Part shown: piece by piece, positions 7,839-17,210 of the stretch
How the letters are laid out: every line of letters begins with the position of its first letter
How positions within the stretch are numbered: position 1 is the stretch's first letter
Source: CAYRFE01 sp964423645 [NCBI: uncultured bacterium]
Lineage (GTDB): Bacteria > Macinerneyibacteriota > Macinerneyibacteria > Macinerneyibacteriales
NCBI GenBank assembly: GCA_964423645.1
Contig: CAYRFE010000014.1
Coordinates: 1-64,000, forward strand
DNA: 64,000 nt
Direction: 5' to 3'
Program-made: the position numbers and the translations under genes
The notes under the pieces: model-generated
Database searches by the model: none
What the model saw: only the letters and a program-made list of their open reading frames with translations
Told to the model about the DNA's origin: nothing

Positions 7839-9509
7839 TTACAGCTTACCGGAAACAGCTGCAACGATTCTTTTTCTACCGGTCTTTACTGTTTTTAAAA
7901 GTTCATCCGCTTCTTTCATAACATCAGCGACAAAGGTCTTGTCGGTGATTCCCGGTACATTGATTTTGACATTCAGGTATGCGCTTTCGGCGGCAGCTTC
8001 GGCCATGATAGCGGCGACTGCCGCATCCGATAATGCATGAGCATTGCCTTTTTTGGCGACAACTCCTGCGAGACGAATAATATCGACTGATGCACGAACG
8101 GTCTCAAGCGGTATCATTGTGGCGTGTTTTGTGGCAGCCTGCAGCGCTGTTTCACGTGCCGCTTTTTGCTCATCTGTTTTACGCGGCATTTTTGATGCGG
8201 CCATAAATGTATTAAATGCATCGGTATCACGATCGATAAGTTCGATAAAAGTGCGTTTCAACTCTTGCGCCTGCACAGAAACCTCGGTCATTGCCTTTGT
8301 CACGCGCTCATATCCCTTTTTCCCGTAGGTGAGATTGGCTACCATTGACGACAATGATGCCGAAAGAGCGCCGCATAATGCAGCCACGCTTCCGCCGCCC
8401 GGAGCGGGAGAATCGCTTGAGAGTTCATCCGCGAAAGTGGTAAGAGTCATATCAACAAGGCGTTTTGTGCCTTTATTTATACGATATTCGATGATTTTTT
8501 CGTTCGGATCAAATTCAACGGTGTCATGCAAACCGAGTGATAACATTGCTGTGTGAATAATCTCACGTTCCGGAATACCGATATTTTTTCCTTGTTTTTG
8601 CAGATAATGAACACCCGCGTCTAACAACGATTTTTTCGGCACTAAGCCGACAATTTCGCTACCGGTCACGCGTAAGCCGCGTTTTTGAGCTTCCGAGGAC
8701 ACTGCATCAAATGCATGGTGAATGCCGGTGACAGTATAATTTGTCAAATTTATGGAAACTTGTGCATAACCGTATTCATCGATGTACCAGCCGACTGCTT
8801 TACAGCATTGCAGAAGTCCCGGTTGGATGACAGGGTTACCGTCTTTATCGAGTACTTTATTGCCGTGTTTGTCTTTTTTAGGACATCCGCTTTCACGAAT
8901 GGTAAGGGCGATCTCATGGGCGAGTTTTTTGTCACGTGTGTTTAAGTTTACATTATACGCGACAAGAAAATCACGAGCTCCGATGACCGTTGCGCCTGAT
9001 TTGGCATTGAATTGTGCAGGACCGAAATCCGGTTTGAAATCGGCATTTTTCATTTTTTCGGGTAATGCCTCATATTCCCCCTTGCGTATGTCGGCAAGAT
9101 TTCTACGTTCCGGGCGAGTCGCTGCGTATTCATAACAATAGACGGGGATTCCGAGTTCTTTACCGACTCGTGCGCCTAATTCGTGTGCTAAACGGATACA
9201 TTCGTCCATGGTCATATTGGCGACGGGTATGAACGGGCATACATCGGTTGCACCCATACGAGGATGTGCACCTGAGTGCGAGCTCATGTCGATCAATTCT
9301 GCCGCTTTTTGAATACCGCGGAAAGCCGCTTCTTTGACTGCTTCCGGTTCGCCGACAAGAGTGACAACGGTACGATTCGTGTCTTTACCGGGATCAACAT
9401 CCAAGAGCGTTACACCTTCAACCGCACTTATTGCCGCGGTGATCTGTTCAATTACCGCCGAGTCGCGTCCTTCACTGAAATTCGGTACACATTCAACAAT
9501 TTTACGCAT
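7839..9509 (-). CDS. ftcD: bifunctional glutamate formimidoyltransferase / formimidoyl-THF cyclodeaminase
   Basis: 556 aa from ATG 9509, preceded by GGAGGTG; longer in-frame starts lack a site. The N-terminal 320 residues are the transferase (KIVECVPNFSEGRD, SSHSGAHPRMGATDVCPF with the catalytic-region His, YEYAATRPERRNL). The C-terminal 200 residues are the cyclodeaminase (FADELSSDSPAPGGGSVAAL, Gly-rich folate-binding loop). Together they move the formimino group of formiminoglutamate onto tetrahydrofolate and release ammonia to give methenyl-THF, the last step of histidine degradation. The animal-type fusion is retained here, without other hut genes in the window. Its own consensus promoter lies 31 bp upstream. 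Confidence 0.94.
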   Translation of the reverse strand: MRKIVECVPNFSEGRDSAVIEQITAAISAVEGVTLLDVDPGKDTNRTVVTLVGEPEAVKEAAFRGIQKAAELIDMSSHSGAHPRMGATDVCPFIPVANMTMDECIRLAHELGARVGKELGIPVYCYEYAATRPERRNLADIRKGEYEALPEKMKNADFKPDFGPAQFNAKSGATVIGARDFLVAYNVNLNTRDKKLAHEIALTIRESGCPKKDKHGNKVLDKDGNPVIQPGLLQCCKAVGWYIDEYGYAQVSINLTNYTVTGIHHAFDAVSSEAQKRGLRVTGSEIVGLVPKKSLLDAGVHYLQKQGKNIGIPEREIIHTAMLSLGLHDTVEFDPNEKIIEYRINKGTKRLVDMTLTTFADELSSDSPAPGGGSVAALCGALSASLSSMVANLTYGKKGYERVTKAMTEVSVQAQELKRTFIELIDRDTDAFNTFMAASKMPRKTDEQKAARETALQAATKHATMIPLETVRASVDIIRLAGVVAKKGNAHALSDAAVAAIMAEAAAESAYLNVKINVPGITDKTFVADVMKEADELLKTVKTGRKRIVAAVSGKL

Positions 9510-9539
9510 ACAACACCTCCATAGCGTTTCCGTGGGTTT

Positions 9540-9568
9540 ACTATACGTAACTGCATAAATATTGTCAA
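9540..9568 (-). promoter_or_regulatory. consensus promoter of ftcD
   Basis: Leftward TTGACA-N17-TATAGT; predicted start about 25 nt before the ftcD ATG. Confidence 0.75.
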
Positions 9569-9609
9569 GAAAAGTCGGTGTGTACATGCATAATTATTAC
9601 GCTGAGACC

Positions 9610-9637
9610 TTGCGTATCATGAAAAAACAGGTATGAT
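9610..9637 (+). promoter_or_regulatory. promoter placing +1 at the dus start codon
   Basis: TTGCGT-N16-TATGAT, then exactly 6 bp, then ATG of dus. This predicts a leaderless mRNA; no Shine-Dalgarno is present. Confidence 0.6.
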
Positions 9638-9643
9638 TGGCAC

Positions 9644-10621
9644 ATGAATATTCAGAATGCATTACTCTTTGCACCGATGGCGGAATTAAGCCACGCGGGG
9701 TTGCGTTCGCTCATTGAAGATTTCGGAGGGTGTGATTATTATTTTTCGGAAATGATCAGTGTGAATGCCTTATTGGCAGGCAGTGTATTTGAAAAGTATT
9801 ATATGCAAACCGAACCTGACGGCACGAAACTTATTATGCAATTGCTCGGTAACGATGCCGAAAAAATTATCCGCGCATCGGCAAAACTCAATGAAATAGC
9901 CATTGCAGGTGTTGATATCAACATGGGCTGTTCTGCGCCTGACATTGCACGCTTCGGGAGTGGTATTCATTGGATGAAGGATATTGAAAAAGCGCGTGCC
10001 TTAGCGGGCGGCGTGCGCCGTGCGGTGTCTGCCGATCGCTCGGTGTCGGTAAAGATACGCATCGGCTATGAAGAAGATCCTGACTATCTTGTGGCTTTTG
10101 CACGTGCACTTGCGTCGGAAGGTATCGATTTTATTACGCTTCATCCTCGCGTGAAAAACGAAAAACTCAAGCATAGTTCACGGTGGAAATATATTACGCT
10201 CTTGAAAGAGGAGTTGCGTATTCCCGTCGCAGGGAACGGCGATGTGACGACATGGGAGAATTATGACTATAAACGAACCCGTTTTAATGCTGATGCGATC
10301 ATGATAGGCAGAAAAGCCGCCGGAGCGCCGTGGTTTTTTGCATTTTTGCGAGGTCGTGAGCACAATCCTGCGTTGATATTTGAAGTGAATCTTTATGAGA
10401 CGGCATTACGTTTTCATACATATCTTGAGCAGTATCAACCGTCTGAGTTTTTAAAAAGCAGAGCACAACGATTTTATCAATATTTCAGCGAGAATCTTTT
10501 TCACGGATATGCGTTTTTTACAAAAGTATCCAATGCACCGGATTATTATTCAATTCGCCATGAATTAGATGCTTATTTTAAACGACATCCCAAAGAAGTA
10601 ATGTTTTACGAGAAAGAATAA
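9644..10621 (+). CDS. tRNA-dihydrouridine synthase family protein
   Basis: 325 aa, the usual Dus length. The TIM-barrel start LFAPMAELSHAGLRSLI matches the APM-G-T region, and the active-site cysteine sits in INMGCSAPDI where most family members have GCP. VKIRIGYEED, DFITLHPR, GNGDV and IMIGRKAAGAPWFF give the FMN and phosphate-binding blocks. Dus enzymes reduce uridine to dihydrouridine in tRNA with FMN and NADPH. The altered GCS motif makes DusA/B/C assignment unsafe. It is divergent from ftcD and has no ribosome site; the promoter spacing suggests a leaderless transcript. Confidence 0.85.
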   Translation: MNIQNALLFAPMAELSHAGLRSLIEDFGGCDYYFSEMISVNALLAGSVFEKYYMQTEPDGTKLIMQLLGNDAEKIIRASAKLNEIAIAGVDINMGCSAPDIARFGSGIHWMKDIEKARALAGGVRRAVSADRSVSVKIRIGYEEDPDYLVAFARALASEGIDFITLHPRVKNEKLKHSSRWKYITLLKEELRIPVAGNGDVTTWENYDYKRTRFNADAIMIGRKAAGAPWFFAFLRGREHNPALIFEVNLYETALRFHTYLEQYQPSEFLKSRAQRFYQYFSENLFHGYAFFTKVSNAPDYYSIRHELDAYFKRHPKEVMFYEKE

Positions 10622-10637
10622 GGAATATCATTCTATA

Positions 10638-11246
10638 ATGGAATGTTTTAAATGTGGTGATTACCACCTGCTTATAACCACACTCAATTCATCGAATGAC
10701 CGGAAACGAGAATTGTTATGTGACTATGATGCCGTTTATGGTGATACCGTCTCATCCGGTCTTTCTGAATTGTCAATTCAACTATTGTATAATACACATG
10801 TGATCAAACGAGTTCGTATTATACCCAACGGCGGCGGATGCAATTTTATTGCATCATCTGCAGTGGTTGTGCACGACAAAATTACACTGTGCTACGGAGA
10901 CAGTGTGTTTTGTTTATCAATACCTGAACTTTCATTATTGTGGAAAACCAAAGCAGATGAATCATACTGTTTTGAGATATATTCTGTTCAATCGTATTAT
11001 TTTATTCACGGTGAACTTGAGATCTCATGTCTTAACGGCAACGGTGATAGTATATGGCAGCAAAGCGGTGCGGACATTTTTATCACTCCGGACGGAACCG
11101 GAAATTTTTTTGTGACCGAAAATTATATCCAAGTGAGTGATTGGAACGGGAATGAATATCGCTTTGATTTTAAAGGAAAATCGATCACGCGATACCCATT
11201 CATGCGACATAATCATTCAAATTTAGACTACATGACGCCAAAATAA
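10638..11246 (+). CDS. hypothetical protein, beta-rich
   Basis: 202 aa, no signal peptide. The sequence is rich in alternating hydrophobic strands with repeated small motifs (LSIPELSLLWKTK, ISCLNGNGDSIWQ, IFITPDGTGNFFV, VSDWNGNEYRF), suggestive of a few blades of a beta-propeller or a similar sheet protein. I cannot name a family. It starts 16 bp after dus; AAGGA lies rather far upstream, while TATCAT sits 6 bp before the ATG, so it may be partly independently expressed. It converges on pfkA with 16 bp between the stop codons. Confidence 0.6.
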   Translation: MECFKCGDYHLLITTLNSSNDRKRELLCDYDAVYGDTVSSGLSELSIQLLYNTHVIKRVRIIPNGGGCNFIASSAVVVHDKITLCYGDSVFCLSIPELSLLWKTKADESYCFEIYSVQSYYFIHGELEISCLNGNGDSIWQQSGADIFITPDGTGNFFVTENYIQVSDWNGNEYRFDFKGKSITRYPFMRHNHSNLDYMTPK

Positions 11247-11262
11247 TATTTATTAAAAATAT

Positions 11263-12636
11263 TTATAGGTCATTTTTTAATACCATCGGTTGTCCCGTCG
11301 CTTCAAGTACTGAAAGCCACAACGGTGAGTCGGTATCGATCTGCTTACGCTTCGACGTTGCAAGATCCATAGGAATATGGATGAATTGTCCGTTTAAAAA
11401 ACCCACAACAAGTCCTGTTCTTCCCGACATTCCTGCATGTACTGACATCTGAGCCAATTGGGAGCAGAAGATTGCATCATTCGGTGTCGGTCCGCAGCTG
11501 CGGATAATATAACTGGGATCGATATATTTTATAGTATTCGTGACATTTTTTGATTTTAAATATTCAGCAATTGTCTTTTTCAAAAATCCGCCGATATCTC
11601 CGAGTTTTAAATTACCGGATGCATCGTAAGAAGGATTTTGCGGATCGGTGACGTATTCCTGCCCTGCGCCTTCGGCAACAACGATTACGCAATGCTTACG
11701 ACGCTGAAGGCGTTTTTCTATCATTGCTAATATACCGCCCGGACCTTCAAGATCGAAGCCAACTTCAGGGACGAGCACCAGATTGACCTCATTGGTTGCA
11801 AGTGTAGCATTTGCAGCGATAAAACCTGACTCACGTCCCATAAGTTTGACAATGCCGATGCCGTTATACGATGCTTTTGCTTCAGTGTGGGCGGCGTGAA
11901 TGGCATTGCATGCCTCAGAGAAGGCGGTCTCCATGCCGAATGATTTTTCTATAAAGTTGATATCATTATCTATTGTTTTCGGTATTCCCACTACGGCGAT
12001 CTTTAAACCGCGTTTCTCAATTTCCTGCATAATTGCCATCGCACCGCGTTGAGTGCCGTCACCGCCGATCGTATACAGAACATCCACTCCGAGTTCGACG
12101 AGTCTGTCGACCATTGCCACGGGATCCTGATCACCTCGCGATGAACCGAGTATAGTTCCGCCCAACATTTGTATGTCGCCGACAGTTTCGGGAGTTAGTA
12201 GTTGTACTTCATACCCGTTTTCTTTAATTAAGCCTGCATAGCCGTAGCGAATACCGTATGTCCGCTGATTGTTGTACAGGTAATAATTCATCATCACAAT
12301 ACCGCGAATGACCGCATTCAGCCCCGGGCATAATCCTCCGCAGGTAATAATTGCCGAAACTGTTTCTCCGGGTTCAAAAAAGAGTTTGATTCGCGGCCCT
12401 GCTTTTTCAAATGCGGGAGGGGGTAAACCGTTGTTGAAAAAATTGTCAACGACAGTCTTGTCAATGAACGCCAATACTTTTTCATCACTGGGAATAAAAT
12501 GCGAATGGGGTACTTTGCGTGTTGTGCTGAGTGGTGAATCATAGATGCGGTCACCAACTTTATTTATGGTCAAATCGTAAAAAAGAAGCTCAATTTCAGT
12601 TTCATTCAAACCTATATTCTTATAATCTTTGTCCAT
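11263..12636 (-). CDS. pfkA: 6-phosphofructokinase (long, PPi-PFK-like subfamily; residues favour ATP)
   Basis: 457 aa, longer than the 320-aa E. coli type. Motifs: ITCGGLCPGLNAVIRG (about 97-112), GGDGTQRGA (about 194-202), GIPKTIDNDI (about 220-229), MGRESGFIA. The PKTIDND lysine is typical of the pyrophosphate-type lineage, whereas glycine in GGDG (rather than GGDD) is the residue associated with ATP use. The same combination occurs in trypanosomatid PFK and the related long spirochaete enzymes. It phosphorylates fructose 6-phosphate in glycolysis. GGAGGAAC precedes the ATG, and a TATAAT (12675-12680) with a weak TTTTCA -35 lies upstream. Confidence 0.9.
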   Translation of the reverse strand: MDKDYKNIGLNETEIELLFYDLTINKVGDRIYDSPLSTTRKVPHSHFIPSDEKVLAFIDKTVVDNFFNNGLPPPAFEKAGPRIKLFFEPGETVSAIITCGGLCPGLNAVIRGIVMMNYYLYNNQRTYGIRYGYAGLIKENGYEVQLLTPETVGDIQMLGGTILGSSRGDQDPVAMVDRLVELGVDVLYTIGGDGTQRGAMAIMQEIEKRGLKIAVVGIPKTIDNDINFIEKSFGMETAFSEACNAIHAAHTEAKASYNGIGIVKLMGRESGFIAANATLATNEVNLVLVPEVGFDLEGPGGILAMIEKRLQRRKHCVIVVAEGAGQEYVTDPQNPSYDASGNLKLGDIGGFLKKTIAEYLKSKNVTNTIKYIDPSYIIRSCGPTPNDAIFCSQLAQMSVHAGMSGRTGLVVGFLNGQFIHIPMDLATSKRKQIDTDSPLWLSVLEATGQPMVLKNDL

Positions 12637-12738
12637 AATGTTCCTCCTACGAATTATTTTCGCGAATCATGTTGATTATACAACGAAATGAAGAAAATGA
12701 AAAGAATGTTTTTATAAGAGCAAATTTCTACATTTGTA

Positions 12739-12767
12739 TTGTTCATTGACACAAAGACATGTATGAT
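12739..12767 (+). promoter_or_regulatory. probable promoter of the M16C peptidase gene
   Basis: TTGTTC-N17-TATGAT. A second TTGACA at 12746 overlaps but has no -10 at the right distance. Confidence 0.4.
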
Positions 12768-12843
12768 TAGTGCAACGAAATATTCGTGTTACCGTAATAA
12801 TTTTTAGATGAGGGTGGGGCGTTTTTTAAAATGGAGGAGAGGC

Positions 12844-15831
12844 ATGGAAAAGATGTGGTTATTTGTTGTGTGTGTGTGTGCCGTATTCACGAGTGCGATA
12901 TACGCGAGCGATACTCAATTCGAGGTTGGAAAAAGTTACCACGGATTCATTTTGGAAGAACAGCAATTTGTTCAAGAGATCAATGCAACCGCGCGAATTT
13001 TTCGGCATGAAAAAAGCGGTGCACGTCTCATGTACCTTTCCAATGATGATGAGAACAAGGCATTTGTAGCCTCATTCACGACATTGCCTGCTTCTTCGAA
13101 CGGCATCGCGCATATTCTTGAGCATTCGGTATTATGCGGATCGCGCAAATTTCCGTCGAAAGAACCGTTTGTCGAGTTGAATAAGGGTTCTTTAAATACA
13201 TTTCTTAATGCTATGACCGGCTCGGATCGCACGTCGTATCCGGTCGCCAGCATGAATGCGAAAGATTTTCGAAATCTTATGGATGTATATCTTGATGCGG
13301 TATTTTTTCCTAACATTCATTCTATACCGGAAATTCTTATGCAGGAGGGATGGCATTACGAACTTGACAGTATTGATGCGCCGCTCGTGATCCGAGGGGT
13401 TGTCTATAATGAAATGAAAGGCGTCTATTCATCTCCGGATAATACATTATTCAATGCGATCTCAGGGGCATTATTTCCTGCAACGCCATATCGCTATGAT
13501 TCAGGGGGAGATCCGAGTGTCATTCCGACATTAACCCAAGAAGAGTTCTCAGCGTTTCACAAAAAATATTATCATCCGTCGAATGCATTTTTGTACCTCT
13601 ACGGGGATGGAGATGTTGCCGATGATCTTGCATTTATCGATAAAGAATATTTGTCATTGTTTACGCGTTCAGATGAAACAGTGACGATTCCGATACAACA
13701 GCCGTTTAACGAAAAGAAGGATCTTACGGTATATTACCCGTCTGCACAGGGGATGCCGGTGAAAAATCGTGCTTACTTGAGTTATAGTATCGCCATGACC
13801 GGTATGACTCCGGAAGAACGGGAAGCATTTGACGTTATTCATTATGTATTTTTCGGTAACCCGTCATCTCCGATGCGTAAAACATTAATGGATTCAGGTA
13901 TAGGAAAAAGTTGTTACGGTTATTTTGAAAGCAGTATGCAATCGTCATATACGTTTGTTATGACCAACGCAGATGCATCTCGTAAAGATGAGTTCGAGAA
14001 GATTATTACGACAACCCTTGAGTCACTCGCGAAAAACGGTATTGACAAAAAACTCATAGAATCATCGATCAATTCAAAAGAATTTCGTCTTCGCGAAGCA
14101 AGTTATAACCGTTTCCCAAAAGGACTTGTGTATAATTTCATGGTTTCCAGAAGTATTGCATACGGCGGGCATCCGCTTGAATATCTTGCGTTCGAAAAAC
14201 ATTTTCTTCGATTAAAGGATGCACTCGAAAAACCATATCTTGAATCATTGATCACGAAATATTTGCTTGATAATCCTCATGCCGTGCTTATTACGGCATT
14301 ACCGGAGCCCGGACAAGCGGAAAAAGATGCGACTCTATTGGCTGAAAAACTTGCGGCATATAAAAAGACTCTCAGTAAAAAAGATCTCCAAGTGATACTG
14401 GATACGACGAAAAACTTAAAAAAACGTCAAAATACTCCTGACACCGCTGAAGTATTGGCGTCGATCCCGCAACTTACTCGTGACGATCTCAATAAAACAG
14501 AAAAGATCATCCCGTCGAATATTAAATCACTGAAAAAGATTCCAATCATCCATACTCCGCAATTTACCAATAATATCATGTATTCGCAACTGGTGTTTGA
14601 TACTTCTGCAGTTCCCAAAGAACTCATACATTATATCCCGCTTATGGTATCGGTCATGAGAAAAATGAATACTGAAAAATATGCATACGGTGATCTTGCA
14701 AATGAGATCAATATTCAAACCGGTGGTATTTCTATCGGATATGAAGTTTTTGCACATAAAAACGGCAAAGATTACATGCCTGCACTTACGGTAACCGGTA
14801 AATCGGTGTACAATAAGGCTCAATCTCTGTTTGATCTTGAATATCAAATTCTTCTGAAAACGATATTTTCCGATACTGTTCGGTTGAAAGAAATACTTCA
14901 TGAATTACGTGCAGATATGGATCAGGACGTGAATTCCTCAGGTCTCCAGTATGCATCTTTACGTGTGCGTTCTTCGTTCACTCCGTACGGTGCGTATAAT
15001 GATCATATCGACGGAGTGCCCTATCTGATGTTTATTCGTGATATTGACACTCATTATGATTCGATAATGCATACGATAGTCAAAAATTTAAAAAAAACTG
15101 CCGGGTATATCTTCAACGCATCAAATCTAACGATAGGTGTGACAATCCCTGAAGAAGATTATGCGACTTTTGAGAAATCAGCAACGCGTTTTATCGCAGA
15201 CCTTCCCTCGAAAAAGGGTAAAAAGCAGTCGTATGTTTTTGAAACAAGTGAGAAGAATGAGGCATTTTACGGTACATCAAAAGTAAACTATGTGTATATG
15301 GGCTATAACGCGAAAAAACTCGGATTTGAATATAACGGGACAATGCATGTTTTGCGCAACATTCTTCGTAATGATTTCTTGTGGAACAGGGTTCGGGTTC
15401 AGGGTGGGGCTTACGGTGCTCAAATTACCATTCAGCGTGACGGGACAATTATATTCGGTTCGTATCGTGACCCTAATCTTGCAGTAACCATAAAAAACTA
15501 TAAAGATTCGTTAGAATATGTGAAAAATTTTACTGCCGATGAACGTGAAATGACCAAGTATATAATCGGTTCTATCGGTGATCTGGATCAACCGCTATCT
15601 GCGCAAATGAAGGGAACGCAGAATCTAAGAATGTATTTGACCGGTATGACCTACGATGATTACCAACGTGAACGCAATGAGGTACTTTCGGTTACTCCTG
15701 AGAAGATACGAGCTCATGCCGATATGCTGCAAAAAGTGATCAATGCATCGATCGTCAGTGTGTTCGGCGGAGAAACCGAGGTTATGAAAAACAAGGATAT
15801 GTTTTCAACTCTTACCAATTTGGAAAAATAA
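12844..15831 (+). CDS. exported M16C zinc metallopeptidase (presequence protease-like)
   Basis: 995 aa from ATG 12844, preceded by GGAGGAGAGG. The signal peptide ends near IYASD, so it is periplasmic or surface-exposed. The inverted zinc motif HxxEH is seen as HILEHSVLCGSRKFP at about residues 95-109, with the downstream Glu in VVYNEMKGVYSSPDN. The length and the two paired peptidase halves with a long helical linker match the M16C family (PreP, yeast Cym1/Mop112), which degrades peptides of up to about 65 residues in a closed chamber. A strong terminator follows. Confidence 0.9.
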   Translation: MEKMWLFVVCVCAVFTSAIYASDTQFEVGKSYHGFILEEQQFVQEINATARIFRHEKSGARLMYLSNDDENKAFVASFTTLPASSNGIAHILEHSVLCGSRKFPSKEPFVELNKGSLNTFLNAMTGSDRTSYPVASMNAKDFRNLMDVYLDAVFFPNIHSIPEILMQEGWHYELDSIDAPLVIRGVVYNEMKGVYSSPDNTLFNAISGALFPATPYRYDSGGDPSVIPTLTQEEFSAFHKKYYHPSNAFLYLYGDGDVADDLAFIDKEYLSLFTRSDETVTIPIQQPFNEKKDLTVYYPSAQGMPVKNRAYLSYSIAMTGMTPEEREAFDVIHYVFFGNPSSPMRKTLMDSGIGKSCYGYFESSMQSSYTFVMTNADASRKDEFEKIITTTLESLAKNGIDKKLIESSINSKEFRLREASYNRFPKGLVYNFMVSRSIAYGGHPLEYLAFEKHFLRLKDALEKPYLESLITKYLLDNPHAVLITALPEPGQAEKDATLLAEKLAAYKKTLSKKDLQVILDTTKNLKKRQNTPDTAEVLASIPQLTRDDLNKTEKIIPSNIKSLKKIPIIHTPQFTNNIMYSQLVFDTSAVPKELIHYIPLMVSVMRKMNTEKYAYGDLANEINIQTGGISIGYEVFAHKNGKDYMPALTVTGKSVYNKAQSLFDLEYQILLKTIFSDTVRLKEILHELRADMDQDVNSSGLQYASLRVRSSFTPYGAYNDHIDGVPYLMFIRDIDTHYDSIMHTIVKNLKKTAGYIFNASNLTIGVTIPEEDYATFEKSATRFIADLPSKKGKKQSYVFETSEKNEAFYGTSKVNYVYMGYNAKKLGFEYNGTMHVLRNILRNDFLWNRVRVQGGAYGAQITIQRDGTIIFGSYRDPNLAVTIKNYKDSLEYVKNFTADEREMTKYIIGSIGDLDQPLSAQMKGTQNLRMYLTGMTYDDYQRERNEVLSVTPEKIRAHADMLQKVINASIVSVFGGETEVMKNKDMFSTLTNLEK

Positions 15832-15840
15832 TATCATCTG

Positions 15841-15868
15841 TGCGGGGACGATCGTCCCCGCATTTTTC
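15841..15868 (+). terminator. intrinsic terminator after the M16C peptidase
   Basis: Perfectly palindromic GCGGGGACGATCGTCCCCGC followed by ATTTTT. Confidence 0.75.
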
Positions 15869-15883
15869 TCATTGTATAACAAT

Positions 15884-15985
15884 AGACTTTTGCAAAATTC
15901 AAAATTTCCAAAGCATCTTTATTTTCTATAAAGGGGTGTGGGGACGAAGTCTCCGTTATACAACAAAAAGCGGTAGTTTTGCACA
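15884..15985. repeat. dispersed TIR element, copy 3 (short form)
   Basis: Starts AGACTTTTGCAAAATTC and ends GGTAGTTTTGCAC. It contains GGGGTGTGGGGACGAAGTC but lacks the CCCCTCCC stem-loop arm found in longer copies, so it is an internally deleted form. Confidence 0.6.
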
Positions 15986-16004
15986 TGGCATAAAAATGTA
16001 GATT

Positions 16005-16496
16005 TTGATAAGTGCGTTATTGAGCACTGTAAAGTCCATTACGTCACTTTCATTTGAATGCGTTTACAATCTTCCCAAAACTGTGGATATGATTTGCTCA
16101 CACTTTGTGGATTACAAAAAAGGTTCTCAAGAACAAGTATCATTTGATCTGTGTAAGCTTGATGATACGAAAACAGCGCGTGAAGAATTCGGCAAAAAAC
16201 GCGCAGTATTTCAAGTGTTATTTTATTGGTATTTATTGTGTATCTCGGGCGAGATAGAACCCAACGAAGAATATTGCGCAGGTATTGCGTTTATTCAGAA
16301 TCCTTCGAGCGGTATTGTACTGTGCTCATATCGTTCAAATCCGCTTTTGTTACGACGGAATACGCATCAGATTATTTTTGAAAAAGTAATAGCATCAATT
16401 ATTGGGGAAATTCTCAACCCAAAAGCTCCATTTACTCAGACAGATGATGAAAAACGGCGTGAGTTTTGCGCATATAGAACAGTGTGTATGAGGTGA
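16005..16496 (+). pseudogene. 5'-truncated remnant of a PD-(D/E)XK (RecB/AddB-type) nuclease gene
   Basis: The open frame encodes 163 aa but has no proper start (TTG, no ribosome site). From HFVDYKKGS onward it reads like the end of a PD-(D/E)XK exonuclease: VDYKKG equals the vDYKTG catalytic motif, FQVLFYWYLL equals the Q-x-x-x-Y motif, and the C-terminus PFTQTDDEKRREFCAYRTVC matches the P-F-x-x-T-x-x-x-x-C-x-x-C cluster ending of this family, with one cysteine of the cluster apparently lost. The upstream helicase and PD parts are absent. Just before the junction, 16063-16103 is a 39/41 match to the 3' end of aroA (17247-17287), so the 5' side has been rearranged. Non-functional as far as can be seen. 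Confidence 0.6.
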
Positions 16497-16581
16497 ATAA
16501 ATAATTTTTAGAAGTCCATAAAATATTGATTGCCTTATCCTGAAATGATTTGTAACTAAGAAAGCAAAGACATTGTATAGT

Positions 16582-17103
16582 CTAATTAGCCGATACAACA
16601 GAACATGATACAGAATTACACTTGGAATATCCTGTATTTATTGGTATACGCAAAGATCCAGTAAAACCTGGCTGCAAAGGACCGCGTTCGTGTTCAAAAA
16701 AGGATCTTTGATTAAACTCAATAGTATTGTTTTCTTTATCTTTTGCAATAGCTTGAATTGTAACATTACGTAAGACATTCCCTGTTGTATTAGTCCATGT
16801 TACAATTGCATATGTAAATTGTCCTTCTGACCAAACCCTTTCAACCTTAAGTCCCTTTTGTGCTAACGATAAGACACTTAAATTATTATTTTTATTACTA
16901 TCGGAATTTGTTATTGTTTGAATATTCTCTTGAATTTTGTTTTTTATAACCGAAAAAGCAATAATGATAGTGGCAAAAAGAAAAAGGAAAATTATAAACT
17001 TTTTCATTACTGGAGAAGATTTGATTTTCATTCCACAATGTGGACATCTCTCAACGGTATCGCTTATTTTTTTACTGCATTCAGGACAATTTGTTAATGC
17101 CAC
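16582..17103 (-). CDS. zinc-ribbon, single-TM membrane protein
   Basis: 173 aa with GTG start behind AAAGGAG (7-nt spacing). Two CxxC pairs (NCPECSKK and RCPHCGMK) form an N-terminal zinc ribbon on the cytoplasmic side. A TM helix follows at about residues 34-55 (FIIFLFLFATIIIAFSVI). The outer domain of about 110 residues (VERVWSEGQFTYAIVTWTNT ... VTIQAIAKDKENN) looks like the FxLYD/immunoglobulin-like domain found after zinc ribbons. The gene is noticeably more AT-rich than aroA beside it. Function unknown. Confidence 0.75.
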   Translation of the reverse strand: MALTNCPECSKKISDTVERCPHCGMKIKSSPVMKKFIIFLFLFATIIIAFSVIKNKIQENIQTITNSDSNKNNNLSVLSLAQKGLKVERVWSEGQFTYAIVTWTNTTGNVLRNVTIQAIAKDKENNTIEFNQRSFFEHERGPLQPGFTGSLRIPINTGYSKCNSVSCSVVSAN

Positions 17104-17141
17104 TTTTTTTCTCCTTTCAAAAACAACCCCTTATTTCTTTC

Positions 17142-17169
17142 ATACTACAAGGTTAAATAGAAATGTCAA
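17142..17169 (-). promoter_or_regulatory. promoter of the zinc-ribbon protein gene
   Basis: Leftward TTGACA-N16-TAGTAT, 38 bp before the GTG start. Confidence 0.6.
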
Positions 17170-17210
17170 TTAAATTTTTTTTTTTATGAACCCTATCCTG
17201 TCTAACCCTG

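Noticed and set aside
16005-16496. Intact small protein gene
   Set aside because: It begins with TTG without a ribosome site and contains only the C-terminal third of a PD-(D/E)XK nuclease fused to a duplicated aroA fragment.
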